Shown: positions 16,756-25,991, counted from the stretch's first letter. The stretch: DNA of 53,502 nucleotides from Chloroflexota bacterium (GCA_030607875.1 JAUWJD010000022.1:1-53502); one strand, 5' to 3'. Translations and numbers: made by a program. Notes: generated by a model not told the origin, from the letters alone.

Positions 16756-18993
16756 ATGAGAACCCTGACCGGAACCTACGCCAGTACCACGCCCAGGCCG
16801 ATGCGTTTTGTCCTCGCGGCCTGCGCCATCCTGTTCCTGGCCACAGCCCAGACAGCCCATGCAGACGGCTTCATCATCCCCGAACCGCCACCGCACGTCG
16901 TAGAGGCGGTGCCTGACCTGGCCGTCAAATACCATCACGTTCAGGTCACTATAGGGAACCAGGTGGCCCAGACCCACATTGACCAGGTTTTCCTCAACGA
17001 TTCACCGTATGAGTTGGAAGGCACATACATCTTCCCCCTGCCCGAGGAAGCCACCATCTCCGATTTCGCCATGTTTGTGGATGGCGAGAGGCTTTCGGGG
17101 AAGATGCTGGACAGGGATGAAGCACGCCGCATCTACGAGAGCATTGTGCGTCGCCGCCGTGACCCCGCACTGTTGGAGTACGTAGGCCGCAACGCTTTTC
17201 AGGCCAGCATCTACCCCATCCCAGCCTACGGTGAAAAGCGCGTGCAACTCTCCTACAGTCAGGTCTTGATAGCGGAAAAGGGCCTGGTCCACTACGTCTA
17301 CCCCTTGAGCACGGAGCGTTTCTCCAGCCGCCCATTGGAGGAGGTGGTCATCACCGTTGACCTGCAGTCTCCTGTGCCGATCAAGGCCATCTATTCTCCC
17401 AGCCACAGAATCGCTGTCGAGCGCACCGGCGAAAGATCGGCCCTGATCAGCTTTGAGGCCAACGACGTCCGGCCCGACAAAGACTTTGAACTGTACTACA
17501 GCATCTCTGAAGACGACGTTGGTTTGAACCTGCTGTCGTACAAGGAGCGCGGTGAGGACGGCTTCTTCCTGCTGCTGATCGCGCCCAAGATGGAGGCGGA
17601 TGAACAGACTGTTGTGGCCAAAGACGTGATTTTCGTGCTGGACACCTCTGGCAGCATGGAGGGGAAAAAGCTGCGGCAGGCCCAGGACGCCCTCGAGTTT
17701 GTTCTGGATCACCTGCACGAGGAAGACCGCTTCAATATCATCGCCTTCAATACGGGCTTGCGGGTGTATGCTCCACGCCTGCGGCCTGCGTCCGACCGCA
17801 AAGAGGCTCGTCGATTCGTGCGCAGTCTGTCCGCAGGAGGCGGAACCAACATCCACCGCGCTTTGCTGGAAGCATTGACCATGGCCAGAGACGACCGTCC
17901 ACAGTTCATCATCTTCCTGACCGACGGCTTGCCTACAGCAGGCGTGACTGACCCGACCGAGATCATCGCCGACGTAGACCTCGCGATCACAGAGAATGTG
18001 CGTCTGTTCAGCTTTGGCGTAGGATACGACGTGAACACCATACTGCTGGACACAATCAGCCAGGAGCATCGCGGGGCAAGTGCCTATGTAGAACCCGGGC
18101 AGAACATCGAGGAAGAAGTGGCCGCCTTCTATGCCAAAATCAGCACACCCCTCTTGTCGGATCTGCGCCTGCAGGTGGATGGCGTTTGGATGGAGGACAT
18201 GTACCCGTATCCCCTGCCAGACCTCTTTGCCGGCAGCCAACTGCTCGTGGTGGGCCGTTACCGAACCGCCGGCAGGGCACGGGTGAGGCTGGAGGGGATG
18301 GTGAATGATGAGCGCCGCGCCTTTTCCTTTCCGTCCGTCCATCTGATCGGTCAGGGAGGTCAGGATTTCATCCCGCGCCTGTGGGCAACGCGCAAGATTG
18401 GACACTTGATCAAGGAGATTCGCCTGCATGGGGAGAACAGGGAACTGGTGGATGAGATCGTCTCCCTCAGTGTGCGCTATGGCATCATGACGCCATACAC
18501 CTCCTTCCTGGTGGACGAGCGGCAGGACATCCTCACCGATGCCGGCCGCAAGCGGGTTGCAGCGAGCAGCGAGCTTGGAGCACCAATGGCCATGCCTGCC
18601 ACCGGGGCGAAGGCTGTCGCTGACAGCCAGGCCCAAAGCAATTTGGCGGAGAGCGAACGGGGTGGTGGAGACGAGGCGCCTGAGATCAAGCTGGTGGCGA
18701 ACAAAGCCTTCATCCTGCGTGATGACATCTGGACGGATACGACCTATGATCCCGAGAAGATGCGAGTCACCCACTTGCAGTTTGGCAGCCCAGCCTACTT
18801 CAGACTGTTGGCTGAACATCCACAATGGGGCAAGTATTTTGCGCTGGGTGAGCGGGTCACCCTGGTACTGGACGGTGTGGCCTACCAAGTTGGGCCTGGC
18901 GAGACTGGAAGTAGCAGCCTTCCCACTCCCTCCGCCAACGCATTGAACCGGTGGGAGCAATTCTGGCGCTGGTTGCGTTCCATGCCTCGCTGA
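16756..18993 (+). CDS. VIT and vWA domain secreted protein
   Basis: 745 residues. Signal peptide ~1-37 ends in ATAQTAHA. The VIT (vault/inter-alpha-trypsin) domain is at ~45-165 (VFLNDSPYELEGTYIFPLPE, the typical core). The vWA domain is at ~285-460 with a complete MIDAS: DTSGS at 296-300, the Thr region GGGTNIHRAL and FLTDGLPTAG. The C-terminal part has no recognised domain. An AGGAGGAGCGCG ribosome site precedes the ATG. VIT-vWA proteins bind partners through a metal-dependent site, usually outside the cell or in the envelope. It may share a function with the secreted neighbours, but separate transcription is likely. Confidence 0.9.
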   Translation: MRTLTGTYASTTPRPMRFVLAACAILFLATAQTAHADGFIIPEPPPHVVEAVPDLAVKYHHVQVTIGNQVAQTHIDQVFLNDSPYELEGTYIFPLPEEATISDFAMFVDGERLSGKMLDRDEARRIYESIVRRRRDPALLEYVGRNAFQASIYPIPAYGEKRVQLSYSQVLIAEKGLVHYVYPLSTERFSSRPLEEVVITVDLQSPVPIKAIYSPSHRIAVERTGERSALISFEANDVRPDKDFELYYSISEDDVGLNLLSYKERGEDGFFLLLIAPKMEADEQTVVAKDVIFVLDTSGSMEGKKLRQAQDALEFVLDHLHEEDRFNIIAFNTGLRVYAPRLRPASDRKEARRFVRSLSAGGGTNIHRALLEALTMARDDRPQFIIFLTDGLPTAGVTDPTEIIADVDLAITENVRLFSFGVGYDVNTILLDTISQEHRGASAYVEPGQNIEEEVAAFYAKISTPLLSDLRLQVDGVWMEDMYPYPLPDLFAGSQLLVVGRYRTAGRARVRLEGMVNDERRAFSFPSVHLIGQGGQDFIPRLWATRKIGHLIKEIRLHGENRELVDEIVSLSVRYGIMTPYTSFLVDERQDILTDAGRKRVAASSELGAPMAMPATGAKAVADSQAQSNLAESERGGGDEAPEIKLVANKAFILRDDIWTDTTYDPEKMRVTHLQFGSPAYFRLLAEHPQWGKYFALGERVTLVLDGVAYQVGPGETGSSSLPTPSANALNRWEQFWRWLRSMPR

Positions 18994-19060
18994 CAGTAAT
19001 TGCGCACTTTTTTTCACACGCGCGTGTCGTTGCGAGCGGAGCGGCACCTGCACCTGCTCT

Positions 19061-19279
19061 TATGTAGTATAGGGGCTTGCCGTTCGCCTCGCTACGACGA
19101 GGTCCCCGTCCGTGACGCCCACCCCGTCAAGCCATCCCGTCGGTGCGGGACGAACTGTCGCCTTCGGCCTTGTCTCCGCCAAGACCTTCGGCGACGAGAC
19201 CTTCGGCGGTCGCCCACAGGTGCCCACCGGGCATGCAGAGCACATGCAGAGCACGAACTGCAAGGGGCTATGCTACATA
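19061..19279. repeat. Mosaic intergenic repeat, TATGTAGCATAG-type, long copy
   Basis: The arms TATGTAGTATAGGGGCTTG (19061-19079) and CAAGGGGCTATGCTACATA (19261-19279) match the element at 1686-1764. The shared interior (GTGACGCCCACCCCGTCAAG) is here expanded by about 130 bases containing GACGAGACCTTCGGCG and GCATGCAGAGCAC modules. These are also found, partly inverted, at 29030-29215. Together they show modular growth of one repeat family. Confidence 0.7.
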
Positions 19280-19352
19280 CTCATCTGCTGTACCCACTAT
19301 ACCCATACTTCAAAAACTGTATAGTATGTCCCGGACACCGCACAGGCACCAT

Positions 19353-19381
19353 TTGATTTCTCGCCGGATTTATTGTATAAT
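19353..19381 (+). promoter_or_regulatory. Sigma-70 promoter of the LysM gene
   Basis: TTGATT at 19353-19358 and TATAAT at 19376-19381 have a 17-base spacer, 60 bases before the LysM start codon. Confidence 0.8.
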
Positions 19382-19440
19382 GGAGTCAAGCAACTAAGTG
19401 TGACCTTCTACCATAGGACCGAGAAAGGAGGTCTGAAGAG

Positions 19441-19917
19441 ATGAGTCGGAAATCGCGTATCGCCATCTTGTTGACAGTGCTTGTGGTTGGTATGTGCCTG
19501 AGCCCATTGTCCGCGCTGGCCGCGCCACCGCCCACTCCCGCAGCACCGCCCGCAGCCCCTCCCGCACCGCCTGCGCCTCCGCCTCCGCCACCGACGTATC
19601 CACTCCACCACGTGGTGAGGTGGGGGGAGAACCTGACCAGAATTGCCAGGTACTACGGCACCACCGTGTGGGCCATCGCGCAGGCCAATGGCATCTGGAA
19701 CATCAACTACATTCGCGCTGGACAGGTACTGCGCATACCTGCGTGGGGACCGGGACCGGGTCCGGTTCCTGGACCGCGTTACTACACCGTGCGGCTGGGC
19801 GACACCTTGAGTGCCATCGCCTGGCGCTTTGGCACCTCGGTGTGGGCCATCGCGCAGGCCAACGGTATCTGGAACCCCAATCTGATCTACATCTGGCAGA
19901 GGCTTTACATTCCTTGA
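19441..19917 (+). CDS. Secreted protein with two LysM domains
   Basis: 158 residues. Signal peptide ~1-27 (LSPLSALA-A). A Pro/Ala-rich linker, APPPTPAAPPAAPPAPPAPP, is followed by two LysM domains (~55-98, HHVVRWGENLTRIARYYGTT; ~112-158, YYTVRLGDTLSAIAWRFGTS) joined by GPGPGPVPGP. Both repeats keep the VWAIAQANGIWN core. There is no catalytic domain, so it probably binds peptidoglycan or another GlcNAc polymer in the envelope. A strong GAAAGGAGGT site and a near-consensus promoter suggest high expression. Confidence 0.92.
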   Translation: MSRKSRIAILLTVLVVGMCLSPLSALAAPPPTPAAPPAAPPAPPAPPPPPPTYPLHHVVRWGENLTRIARYYGTTVWAIAQANGIWNINYIRAGQVLRIPAWGPGPGPVPGPRYYTVRLGDTLSAIAWRFGTSVWAIAQANGIWNPNLIYIWQRLYIP

Positions 19918-19965
19918 TCACTGCAAGCAATTGAAGAAGGGGAAGCGACAACAAGGCTCGTGCCA

Positions 19966-20080
19966 CAGAGTACTGCGTCAATCGCTAAACTTGAGCACCT
20001 GTTTTCACGTCGTTCACCCCGCTTGACGGGGCAACAAGCCGACCAAAGGGGTTTAGCCACCTTCGGTGCACGAAGCAGTA
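19966..20080 (+). repeat. Composite of repeat modules
   Basis: CAGAGTACTGCGTCAATCGC (19966) matches the heads of the tandem copies at 2066 and 2137. CCTTCGGTGCACGAAGCAGT (20060-20079) matches 2211. Between them is a piece reading CACCCCGCTTGACGGGGC, inverted relative to the CCCCGTCAAGCGGG piece of the element at 1686. The modules are the same as upstream of the ATPase-TPR gene but in a new arrangement. Confidence 0.6.
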
Positions 20081-20099
20081 AGAGGCTTGCTGTTCATCG

Positions 20100-20350
20100 T
20101 GTTCCTGTTGGTTTTCAGTTGCTTGTAGCGGATCCTGGCTGGCGCGTGGTCGGGGCCGGGAAGACGCTCTTCCCCATTGGCCGCATCTATGGTGTCAACC
20201 CATGCACCGGCCTGGTGGCTGGTATCCTCCATCACAGTCATGCGACCCTCCAGCATACTACGGCTGGCACCGATGGTGCTGATGGTACCCGAATTATTAT
20301 TGGTGGAATGGGTAGTGGGAGCCCTAGAGGTGTGCTCTGCAGACGGTAGG
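20100..20350 (+). pseudogene. Possible LysM remnant
   Basis: One frame reads RVVGAGKTLFPIGRIYGVNP around 20138-20200, which fits a LysM start (V-x-x-GDTL-x-IA-x-xYG) with changed residues. What follows no longer fits. It may be a decayed third LysM unit or a relic of a neighbouring LysM gene. The match is short and there is no start codon or domain end, so this is tentative. Confidence 0.3.
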
Positions 20351-20486
20351 GGAGGGCATTGAGCGGGTGCCGAGCTCGGTGCCCTCCTCCCTTTTTACTG
20401 CTTCGTGCATCAACCGCCGAAGGGTCCCGCGCAGGGCTGTTGCATTGGCTGTGCTGCTCTGCATGCCCTCTGGGCTACTGCGGTCT

Positions 20487-20562
20487 GTCATTGCGAGCCC
20501 GAAGGGCGAAGCAATCTGCTCTTTCCGGTGGTTGGAGATTGCTCCACTGCATTCGCAATGAC
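20487..20562. repeat. GTCATTGCGA inverted repeat
   Basis: The ends GTCATTGCGA (20487-20496) and TCGCAATGAC (20553-20562) are exact reverse complements. The inner arms GCAATCT and AGATTGC also pair, giving a long imperfect hairpin of 76 bases. This type of dispersed hairpin is frequent in many environmental genomes. A half-copy, GTCGTTGCGAGCGGAGCGG, is at about 19026. Confidence 0.7.
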
Positions 20563-20735
20563 ACATACCGAGCACTTGGGCGTGCTCCAAGATCTCCTGA
20601 GCGACTTTGCAACAGCCCTGGGGTCCCGCGTTGACGGGATTGCCCAAGCCCTTTGGCTCGGTTATCACATAAGAATGACTGCCTGAGCTTTGTTATGAGC
20701 ACAGTACCATGTAACTATCTTTGCTGGAGACGATG

Positions 20736-22109
20736 ATGGATTGTATTGTTAAGCATGGAACAGTAGTTACCGCTGCAGGCGTGATGCACGCTGACATTGG
20801 TATCAAAGGGGAGAAGATCGCCGCTATCGGCCAGAACCTGGAGGGCGATCGGGTAATTGACGCCCGCGGCCAGTACGTATTTCCTGGCTTTGTGGATGCG
20901 CATGTGCATCTGCAAATGACCGTCGGCGACATCGTTACCGGCGACGACTTTGCCTCCGGCACCATTGCCGCGGCCTGTGGTGGTACAACCACAGTGATTG
21001 ATTTCACCAGCAACTGCCGGGGAGATGATCTGCTCGAAGGCGTCACTGCTAGACGTGCGGAAGCTGATGGTCACGTAGCTGTGGACTATTCCATGCACCT
21101 GACGCTGGCCGATGCTACCGAAAAGACGCTGGCGCAGTTGCCCGCCCTGGCCGAGGCCGGTTATGCCAGCGCCAAGATGTATACTACCTACGAGCCCATC
21201 CGCTTGGCTGATGGAGAGATACTGCGCCTGCTGGCGACCACACGGGATTGTGGCATCCTGCCCATGGTGCACGCCGAAAACCACGATGCCATTGCCTATC
21301 TGACTGCCGAACTCCTAGGCCAAGGCAAGACAGGGCCGAGGTACCACCCCCTCAGCCGCCCACCGCTCGTGGAAGCGGAAGCGGCTCACCGCGTCGCGGT
21401 GCTGGCACAACTGGTGGACGCCCCGCTGTACATTGCACACCTCACTTGCCGCGAGACCCTGGACACAGTGCTGGCTGCACGGCAGCGAGGTCAGCTAATC
21501 TATGCGGAAACCTGTCCCCAGTACCTGTTCCTGTCCCAGGAAGACTATGAGCGGCCTGGCTTCGAGGGGGCCAAGTTTGTGCTATCGCCTGCGCTTCGCG
21601 ACAGGGCCAACTGGGATGTGCTGTGGCAGGCCCTGAGTGTGGAGCAACTGCAGGTGGTTTCTACCGATCATTGCCCGTGGTACTATGAAACGCAAAAGGT
21701 GCTGGGACGCGATTCGTTCGCCCAGATTCCCAACGGCGCTCCGGGGATCGAGACCCGTGTGCCTCTGCTGTTCAGCGAAGGCGTGGGCAAGGGCCGTCTC
21801 TCCTTGCGGCGATTCGTCGAGGTGTGCGCTACCGGCCCGGCGCGTCTTCATGGTCTGTACCCGCGCAAAGGAACCATTGCCGTAGGCTCCGACGCCGACC
21901 TGGTCATCTACGATCCCGACAAGGAAGTGACGCTATCTTTCAAGACCCTCCACCAGCAGGTGGCCTACTGTCCCTTTGCGGGGCGCACCCTACGCGGCTA
22001 TCCCCGCATGGTGTTGTTGCGTGGGCAGGTCATTGTGCAGGATGGAGAATTCGTGGGGCGAGCGGGGCAGGGGCAGTTCATCCCCGGGCGTCCCTTTGCG
22101 TTTCATTGA
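20736..22109 (+). CDS. Dihydropyrimidinase / hydantoinase family amidohydrolase
   Basis: 457 residues from ATG 20736, chosen because a TGGAG site (20725-20729) sits six bases upstream; ATG 20733 is also possible. All metal ligands of the binuclear cyclic-amidase site are seen: H56 and H58 (HVH), carboxylated K147 (SAKMYTTY), H179 (MVHAEN), H235 (IAHLT) and D311 (STDHCPW). The family opens cyclic amide rings (dihydrouracil, hydantoins) in the cytoplasm. There are no pyrimidine-catabolism neighbours, so the substrate could be a hydantoin or another cyclic ureide. It converges with the AOR operon, with only 44 bases and a hairpin between them. Confidence 0.9.
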   Translation: MDCIVKHGTVVTAAGVMHADIGIKGEKIAAIGQNLEGDRVIDARGQYVFPGFVDAHVHLQMTVGDIVTGDDFASGTIAAACGGTTTVIDFTSNCRGDDLLEGVTARRAEADGHVAVDYSMHLTLADATEKTLAQLPALAEAGYASAKMYTTYEPIRLADGEILRLLATTRDCGILPMVHAENHDAIAYLTAELLGQGKTGPRYHPLSRPPLVEAEAAHRVAVLAQLVDAPLYIAHLTCRETLDTVLAARQRGQLIYAETCPQYLFLSQEDYERPGFEGAKFVLSPALRDRANWDVLWQALSVEQLQVVSTDHCPWYYETQKVLGRDSFAQIPNGAPGIETRVPLLFSEGVGKGRLSLRRFVEVCATGPARLHGLYPRKGTIAVGSDADLVIYDPDKEVTLSFKTLHQQVAYCPFAGRTLRGYPRMVLLRGQVIVQDGEFVGRAGQGQFIPGRPFAFH

Positions 22110-22116
22110 TCAACTG

Positions 22117-22154
22117 GAAACCCGAAACGCGGATTGTTTGAGACGCCGGGTTTC
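22117..22154. terminator. AAACCCGG hairpin, copy 2 (bidirectional)
   Basis: Arms GAAACCCG and CGGGTTTC lie between two convergent genes and touch the AOR stop codon. It is the same hairpin family as 1417-1457 and 31273-31302, placed to stop transcription from both sides. Confidence 0.55.
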
Positions 22155-23983
22155 TACAAGGCTAGGTCCTGCAACCCCAGCTCCTGCAGTTTCTCCGGTG
22201 TAGGCATGCCGGTTTGTGGATCCCAGCCGCGCACGCGGTAGAATGCTGGCAGCAGCACGTCCATGTCCGGCACGCGTGTGTCCACGTCCTCGTCAGGCAG
22301 CGGCTGCAACAGCAGTTTGGGCAGGCGGTCGTTCTTCGCCGTCAAGCCGAGTTTGCCGTTGAACAGGCGCTTGAGGTTGAAGGCACGCTCGCCCAGCGGC
22401 AGCAAGTCGCTCATCTCCAACTCCCAGCCGGTAGCAGCGTTGAGCAAGTTCAGCGTGAAACCGGCCACTGGGTTGCAGAAGATGCACATGATCAACGAAT
22501 TGTAGAGCGTGCGCCAGTCCATCACCCGCGCGGTCATCAGCGCCTTTTCCGGCGAACTCTCCAGTCGGTCACCGATTTCGATATCCAGTTCAGGCACCGG
22601 CGCACCCAGGTCAACCAGGAACATGTCAGCCTGATTGTGACAGGCACCACGGGGTGAGGTGGCATAGACTAACCCCATGCCCACAAAGGCACGTGGATCG
22701 TGTAAGGGCACTTCGAGCCCATTGACTTGAACGGCCAAATCCTCGGCGCCATACTTGCGTCCCAGGTAGCGCGAGCCCTCGGCTAACACTGCCCCAAAGC
22801 CTTCGCGCCGGGCAATCTGCTCGATCAGGGTCAAGGCGGGTTCGATGTCGCCCCACGTGAGCTCCAGGCCGCCTGTGTCGGCCTTGGAGATAATCCCCTG
22901 ATCATACAAGTAGTAGGCAAAGGCGATGGTGGCCCCAGTGCTGATCGTGTCGAGGCCGTAGACGTTGCACAAGTGGCCGGCATAGGCAGCCCCCGGCAGG
23001 TCATCGCTGAGGATCAGCGAACCGAAGGCAATGGTGGTCTCGTACTCAGGCCCATCGATCTTCTCCGTCGCGTGCTTGCCGCCTATCGTCGTCCCCCGGC
23101 CGCAGCCAATAATACAGCGATAACAGGCCCTCTTGCCCACCAGGATGGTCTCGGCCATCGTCCCGCCACCCAGATTGGCCACCGGTTCCCACAGCCCCAC
23201 GGTGAAGTACTTGCTGGGCACATCGCCCATCCACATCGTTGTGTCGGTACTAGACGCGGTTCCTCCCGCCGAGAGGAACTGGCCCTTGATATCCTCCTTG
23301 ATATCCTCGGTCACCACCTGTACCACATCTTTGAACCGTGCTTCGTCAGCCAGCGGCACCTGGAAATCGCCACCCACGGCGACGGCCTTGAGGTTCTTGG
23401 AGCCCATGACCGCGCCCATGCCGGTGCGCCCGGCGGCACGCCCATGGTCGTTCATCACCGCAGCATACTTGACCAGGTTCTCACCTGCGGGGCCGATGCA
23501 GGCAACACTGAGCTGACCCACATTCAGTTCGTCCTTGATCGCCTTTTGTGTCTCGTAGCTGTCCTTGCCCCACAGGCCCCTGGCATCCCGGAGTGCGGCC
23601 TCGCCGTTCCAGATGGAGAGGTATACCGGATGAGGTGCCCTGCCAGTAAACAGAACCCCGTCATATCCGGCAAAGCGCAGATACGGGCCAAAGCGCCCTC
23701 CCGAGTTGGACTCGCCCCACAGGCCAGTCTGCGGAGAGCGAGCGCACACGACATATCGCCCGCACAAGGGAGCTGCCGTTCCCACGAGAGGCCCAGTCAT
23801 GAACATCAGCGGGTTCTCGGGACCCAGAGGATCGGTGTCAGGGTGGATCCGATCGAAGAGATAGCGGCAGGCCAGGCTAGCCCCGCCCACGAACTGCTGC
23901 GCGTATGCTTCGTCCAGTGGTAAAGTGGAGATCTCGCCGTTGGTCAGATTTACGGCCAGCAGTTTGCCCATAAAACCGTGCAC
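22154..23983 (-). CDS. Aldehyde:ferredoxin oxidoreductase (tungsten pterin enzyme)
   Basis: 609 residues from GTG 23983, chosen because AAGGAG lies six bases before it and the protein then opens as AOR proteins do (HGFMGKLLAVNLTNGEI). The pterin-binding region AAGRTGMGAVMGSKNLKA is present. The 4Fe-4S ligands are C287, C290 and C294 (CYRCIIGC) plus C500 (NSLIMC). It oxidises aldehydes to acids or, in reverse, reduces acids with ferredoxin. It is the last gene of a minus-strand cluster behind an iron alcohol dehydrogenase, so an aldehyde probably passes between them (acid - aldehyde - alcohol). The stop TAG coincides with the hairpin at 22117-22154. Confidence 0.92.
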   Translation of the reverse strand: MHGFMGKLLAVNLTNGEISTLPLDEAYAQQFVGGASLACRYLFDRIHPDTDPLGPENPLMFMTGPLVGTAAPLCGRYVVCARSPQTGLWGESNSGGRFGPYLRFAGYDGVLFTGRAPHPVYLSIWNGEAALRDARGLWGKDSYETQKAIKDELNVGQLSVACIGPAGENLVKYAAVMNDHGRAAGRTGMGAVMGSKNLKAVAVGGDFQVPLADEARFKDVVQVVTEDIKEDIKGQFLSAGGTASSTDTTMWMGDVPSKYFTVGLWEPVANLGGGTMAETILVGKRACYRCIIGCGRGTTIGGKHATEKIDGPEYETTIAFGSLILSDDLPGAAYAGHLCNVYGLDTISTGATIAFAYYLYDQGIISKADTGGLELTWGDIEPALTLIEQIARREGFGAVLAEGSRYLGRKYGAEDLAVQVNGLEVPLHDPRAFVGMGLVYATSPRGACHNQADMFLVDLGAPVPELDIEIGDRLESSPEKALMTARVMDWRTLYNSLIMCIFCNPVAGFTLNLLNAATGWELEMSDLLPLGERAFNLKRLFNGKLGLTAKNDRLPKLLLQPLPDEDVDTRVPDMDVLLPAFYRVRGWDPQTGMPTPEKLQELGLQDLAL

Positions 23984-24066
23984 GTTGTGCTCCTTAGGCA
24001 TAGGATTCATGATGCAAGACACCGGCTGCGGTCAGCAGCGTTCTGCATCCTGTATCTTGCATCTTG

Positions 24067-25230
24067 TCAGAAGTCGACCGGCTTGCCTGCGAAAGCGTAG
24101 CGGTACAGGCGTTCCAGTTCGGCGCTGTCGGGACAGCGCGCACTGACCACCAGGCAGGCATCGCATTCGGCATTCTCTACCAATTTGGGCAGTGCGGCCT
24201 CGAATTGCTCCTTGCTGATGCCAGCCTCCTGCAGCGACAGCGGCTGCTTGATGCTTTTGGCCAGTTCGCGGATCTTGTTGGCTAGAAGTTGGACTGCTTC
24301 CTGAGGGGAAGCTGCCGAAATGCCAACGAAACGGGCGATGTCGGCGTAGCGCTCGGCCATTGCTTCTCCCGTGAATTCCACGGTGTAGGGCAGTGTCAGG
24401 CCAACGGCCCGGCCATGAGGGATGTGAAACACAGCACCGAGGGAATGGCCCATAGCATGCGCCATTGCCGCCAGAGAGTTGCCAAAGCCCAGGCCAGCAA
24501 TGGTGGCCGCATTGTGCATTCTCTCCCGTGCTTCCTCGTCTGTGCCGTCCGCCACCGCGCGTGGCAGGTAGTCAAAGGTCAGCTTTGTCGCTATCAGGCA
24601 CGGGCCATCACAAAAGTCGTTGTGCCAAGTGACGGTATAGCCCTCTATGGCGTGCGTCAGCGCATCCATGCCGGTGTCGGCGGTGATCTGTGGCGGCAGC
24701 TTTGCAACGAATGCGGGGTCCACAATGGCCATATCGGCCATGTTCTCACGCGAGCCCAGAGCCAACTTGCGCTGTTCCTGCATGTCGGTCAGGACGATAC
24801 CCCAGGTGACCTCTGCGCCAGTTCCGCTGGTAGTAGGAATGGTGATCAAGCGAGCCTTTTCCCGCAACTTTAAGGGCACGACCGGGTTGATTTCCTCGGG
24901 CACCATCTCTGGGTGTTCATAGAGCACCCACATGGCCTTGGCCGCATCGATGGAGGAGCCTCCGCCCAGGCCGATGATCCAGTCTGGCGCGAACTGGCGC
25001 ATCTGCTCGGCGCCGCGCTTCACGGTCTCCAGCGAAGGGTCTGGCTCCACCTCGGCAAAGATCTGGTATTGCAGCCCTGCGGCATCCAGTTGCTCTGCCA
25101 CCATGTCCACAAAACCCAAGCGGGCGATGTTGGCATCCGTCACGATAAAGGCCCGCTCTCCTTCTATGCTGGCCAGTTCACTCAATGCATCCTCGCCAAA
25201 GACGATCAGGGGGCTGTTAAAGTACCACAT
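24067..25230 (-). CDS. Iron-containing alcohol dehydrogenase
   Basis: 387 residues. The NAD-binding signature is GGGSSIDAAKA. The metal ligands all match the family: D189, H193 (MDALTHAIE), H258 and H272 (AHAMGHSLGAVFHIPHG). The ATG has a GGAGG site just upstream. It interconverts an alcohol and an aldehyde with NAD(H) in the cytoplasm. It is placed between an SCP2 protein and an aldehyde:ferredoxin oxidoreductase, suggesting a fermentative alcohol/aldehyde/acid branch. The natural substrate is not evident. Confidence 0.93.
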   Translation of the reverse strand: MWYFNSPLIVFGEDALSELASIEGERAFIVTDANIARLGFVDMVAEQLDAAGLQYQIFAEVEPDPSLETVKRGAEQMRQFAPDWIIGLGGGSSIDAAKAMWVLYEHPEMVPEEINPVVPLKLREKARLITIPTTSGTGAEVTWGIVLTDMQEQRKLALGSRENMADMAIVDPAFVAKLPPQITADTGMDALTHAIEGYTVTWHNDFCDGPCLIATKLTFDYLPRAVADGTDEEARERMHNAATIAGLGFGNSLAAMAHAMGHSLGAVFHIPHGRAVGLTLPYTVEFTGEAMAERYADIARFVGISAASPQEAVQLLANKIRELAKSIKQPLSLQEAGISKEQFEAALPKLVENAECDACLVVSARCPDSAELERLYRYAFAGKPVDF

Positions 25231-25342
25231 CTCGTTTGTCCTCCTGGAAGGTCCAAATCACCAAAGCATCTGGGCAACTGGATGGTTCCAGCGTCAAAGT
25301 TACTCTCGTATCACAGGAATCCGGCAGAGGTGGAACTGTGTG

Positions 25343-25750
25343 CTATTCGTGGTATTGAGTCGGCACCTGAGTCGCGCACCCGACCAGCTCCTTGGCAGCT
25401 TTGACGGCTTTCATGATCTTGACCATGTCGCCTTTGAGCTTGAGCTGGCGGGTCATCATGCCCTGGATGGGGTCCAGTTTCTTGTCGATGACCTTGTGCC
25501 ACGAACTTTCCTTGGCGCTGATTACAAAGGCCGGGTCCTTCGCCGAGCGCTCAGCACACACGCAAGCCTCGCGGCATTCGCCGTGCCACAGGTCGAGATA
25601 CATGATGATCTCTTCCTTAATGTTGCCACCTGGCTCAACGATGAAGTAAAAGTCGCCTTCCCAGGTCTTGGCCGCCTCAGCATAAGCCGGGCTGTTGTTA
25701 ATGGCCTCGGCGAGCGCATTCAACCATTCCTCAGATCCCAGCAGGTACAT
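25343..25750 (-). CDS. SCP2 sterol-binding-like domain protein
   Basis: 135 residues from ATG 25750, with AAGGAGGGAACAG directly upstream. The longer frame toward 25843 would start inside the promoter and is rejected. The sequence looks like a stand-alone SCP2 fold (FYFIVEPGGNIKEEIIMYLD, then a basic KGDMVKIMKAVKAAKELV end), which binds hydrophobic molecules in a tunnel. As first gene of the operon with the alcohol dehydrogenase and AOR, it may carry a hydrophobic alcohol, aldehyde or acid (inference). It contains an unusual run of acid-flanked Cys (GECREACVCAE). Confidence 0.75.
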   Translation of the reverse strand: MYLLGSEEWLNALAEAINNSPAYAEAAKTWEGDFYFIVEPGGNIKEEIIMYLDLWHGECREACVCAERSAKDPAFVISAKESSWHKVIDKKLDPIQGMMTRQLKLKGDMVKIMKAVKAAKELVGCATQVPTQYHE

Positions 25751-25795
25751 CTGTTCCCTCCTTTGCGAGATTCGGGTGCTTCCTCTTTGGCAACA

Positions 25796-25824
25796 ATTAT
25801 ATGCCTTCGCGCGAGGCGTGTCAA
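25796..25824 (-). promoter_or_regulatory. Perfect consensus sigma-70 promoter of the SCP2-ADH-AOR operon
   Basis: On the minus strand, TTGACA (25824-25819) and TATAAT (25801-25796) are separated by exactly 17 bases. It lies 46 bases before the SCP2 start codon. Both boxes equal the consensus, which predicts strong basal expression. Confidence 0.88.
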
Positions 25825-25849
25825 TTGGTAATCGCGCCAGCAAACAAAA

Positions 25850-25875
25850 AGGGCTGACCCATTACAGTCAGCCCT
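25850..25875 (-). terminator. Rho-independent terminator, minus strand
   Basis: Arms AGGGCTGAC and GTCAGCCCT (9 bp) are followed on the minus strand by TTTTTGTTTG. It ends transcripts from the small membrane-protein gene at 25992-26189. Confidence 0.8.
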
Positions 25876-25920
25876 CAATCAGAATGTGCGCCTGAGACTA
25901 CAGCCCCTGACCTAAACGCC

Positions 25921-25961
25921 GAGCCCTCCGCAGACCTGCTAGTAAGCAGTCCGGAGGGCTC
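25921..25961. terminator. Nested hairpin
   Basis: The outer arms GAGCCCTCCG and CGGAGGGCTC and the inner arms CTGCT and AGCAG form a long stem-loop just after the stop of the 65-residue membrane protein. There is no T run on the minus strand, so it may work with the terminator at 25850-25875. Confidence 0.55.
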
Positions 25962-25991
25962 TTCTGAGTGCGGGGGGGGCCAAGCTTGGTG

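Noticed and set aside
17002..19053. 683-codon open frame on the minus strand
   Set aside because: It is antisense to the VIT-vWA gene, has no ribosome site or recognisable domain, and arises from GC-rich third positions. The same applies to the 476-codon frame at 2088-3518.
20177..20362. Hydrophobic 61-codon frame
   Set aside because: It lies in the repeat-rich spacer, has no ribosome site, and overlaps the possible LysM remnant in another frame.
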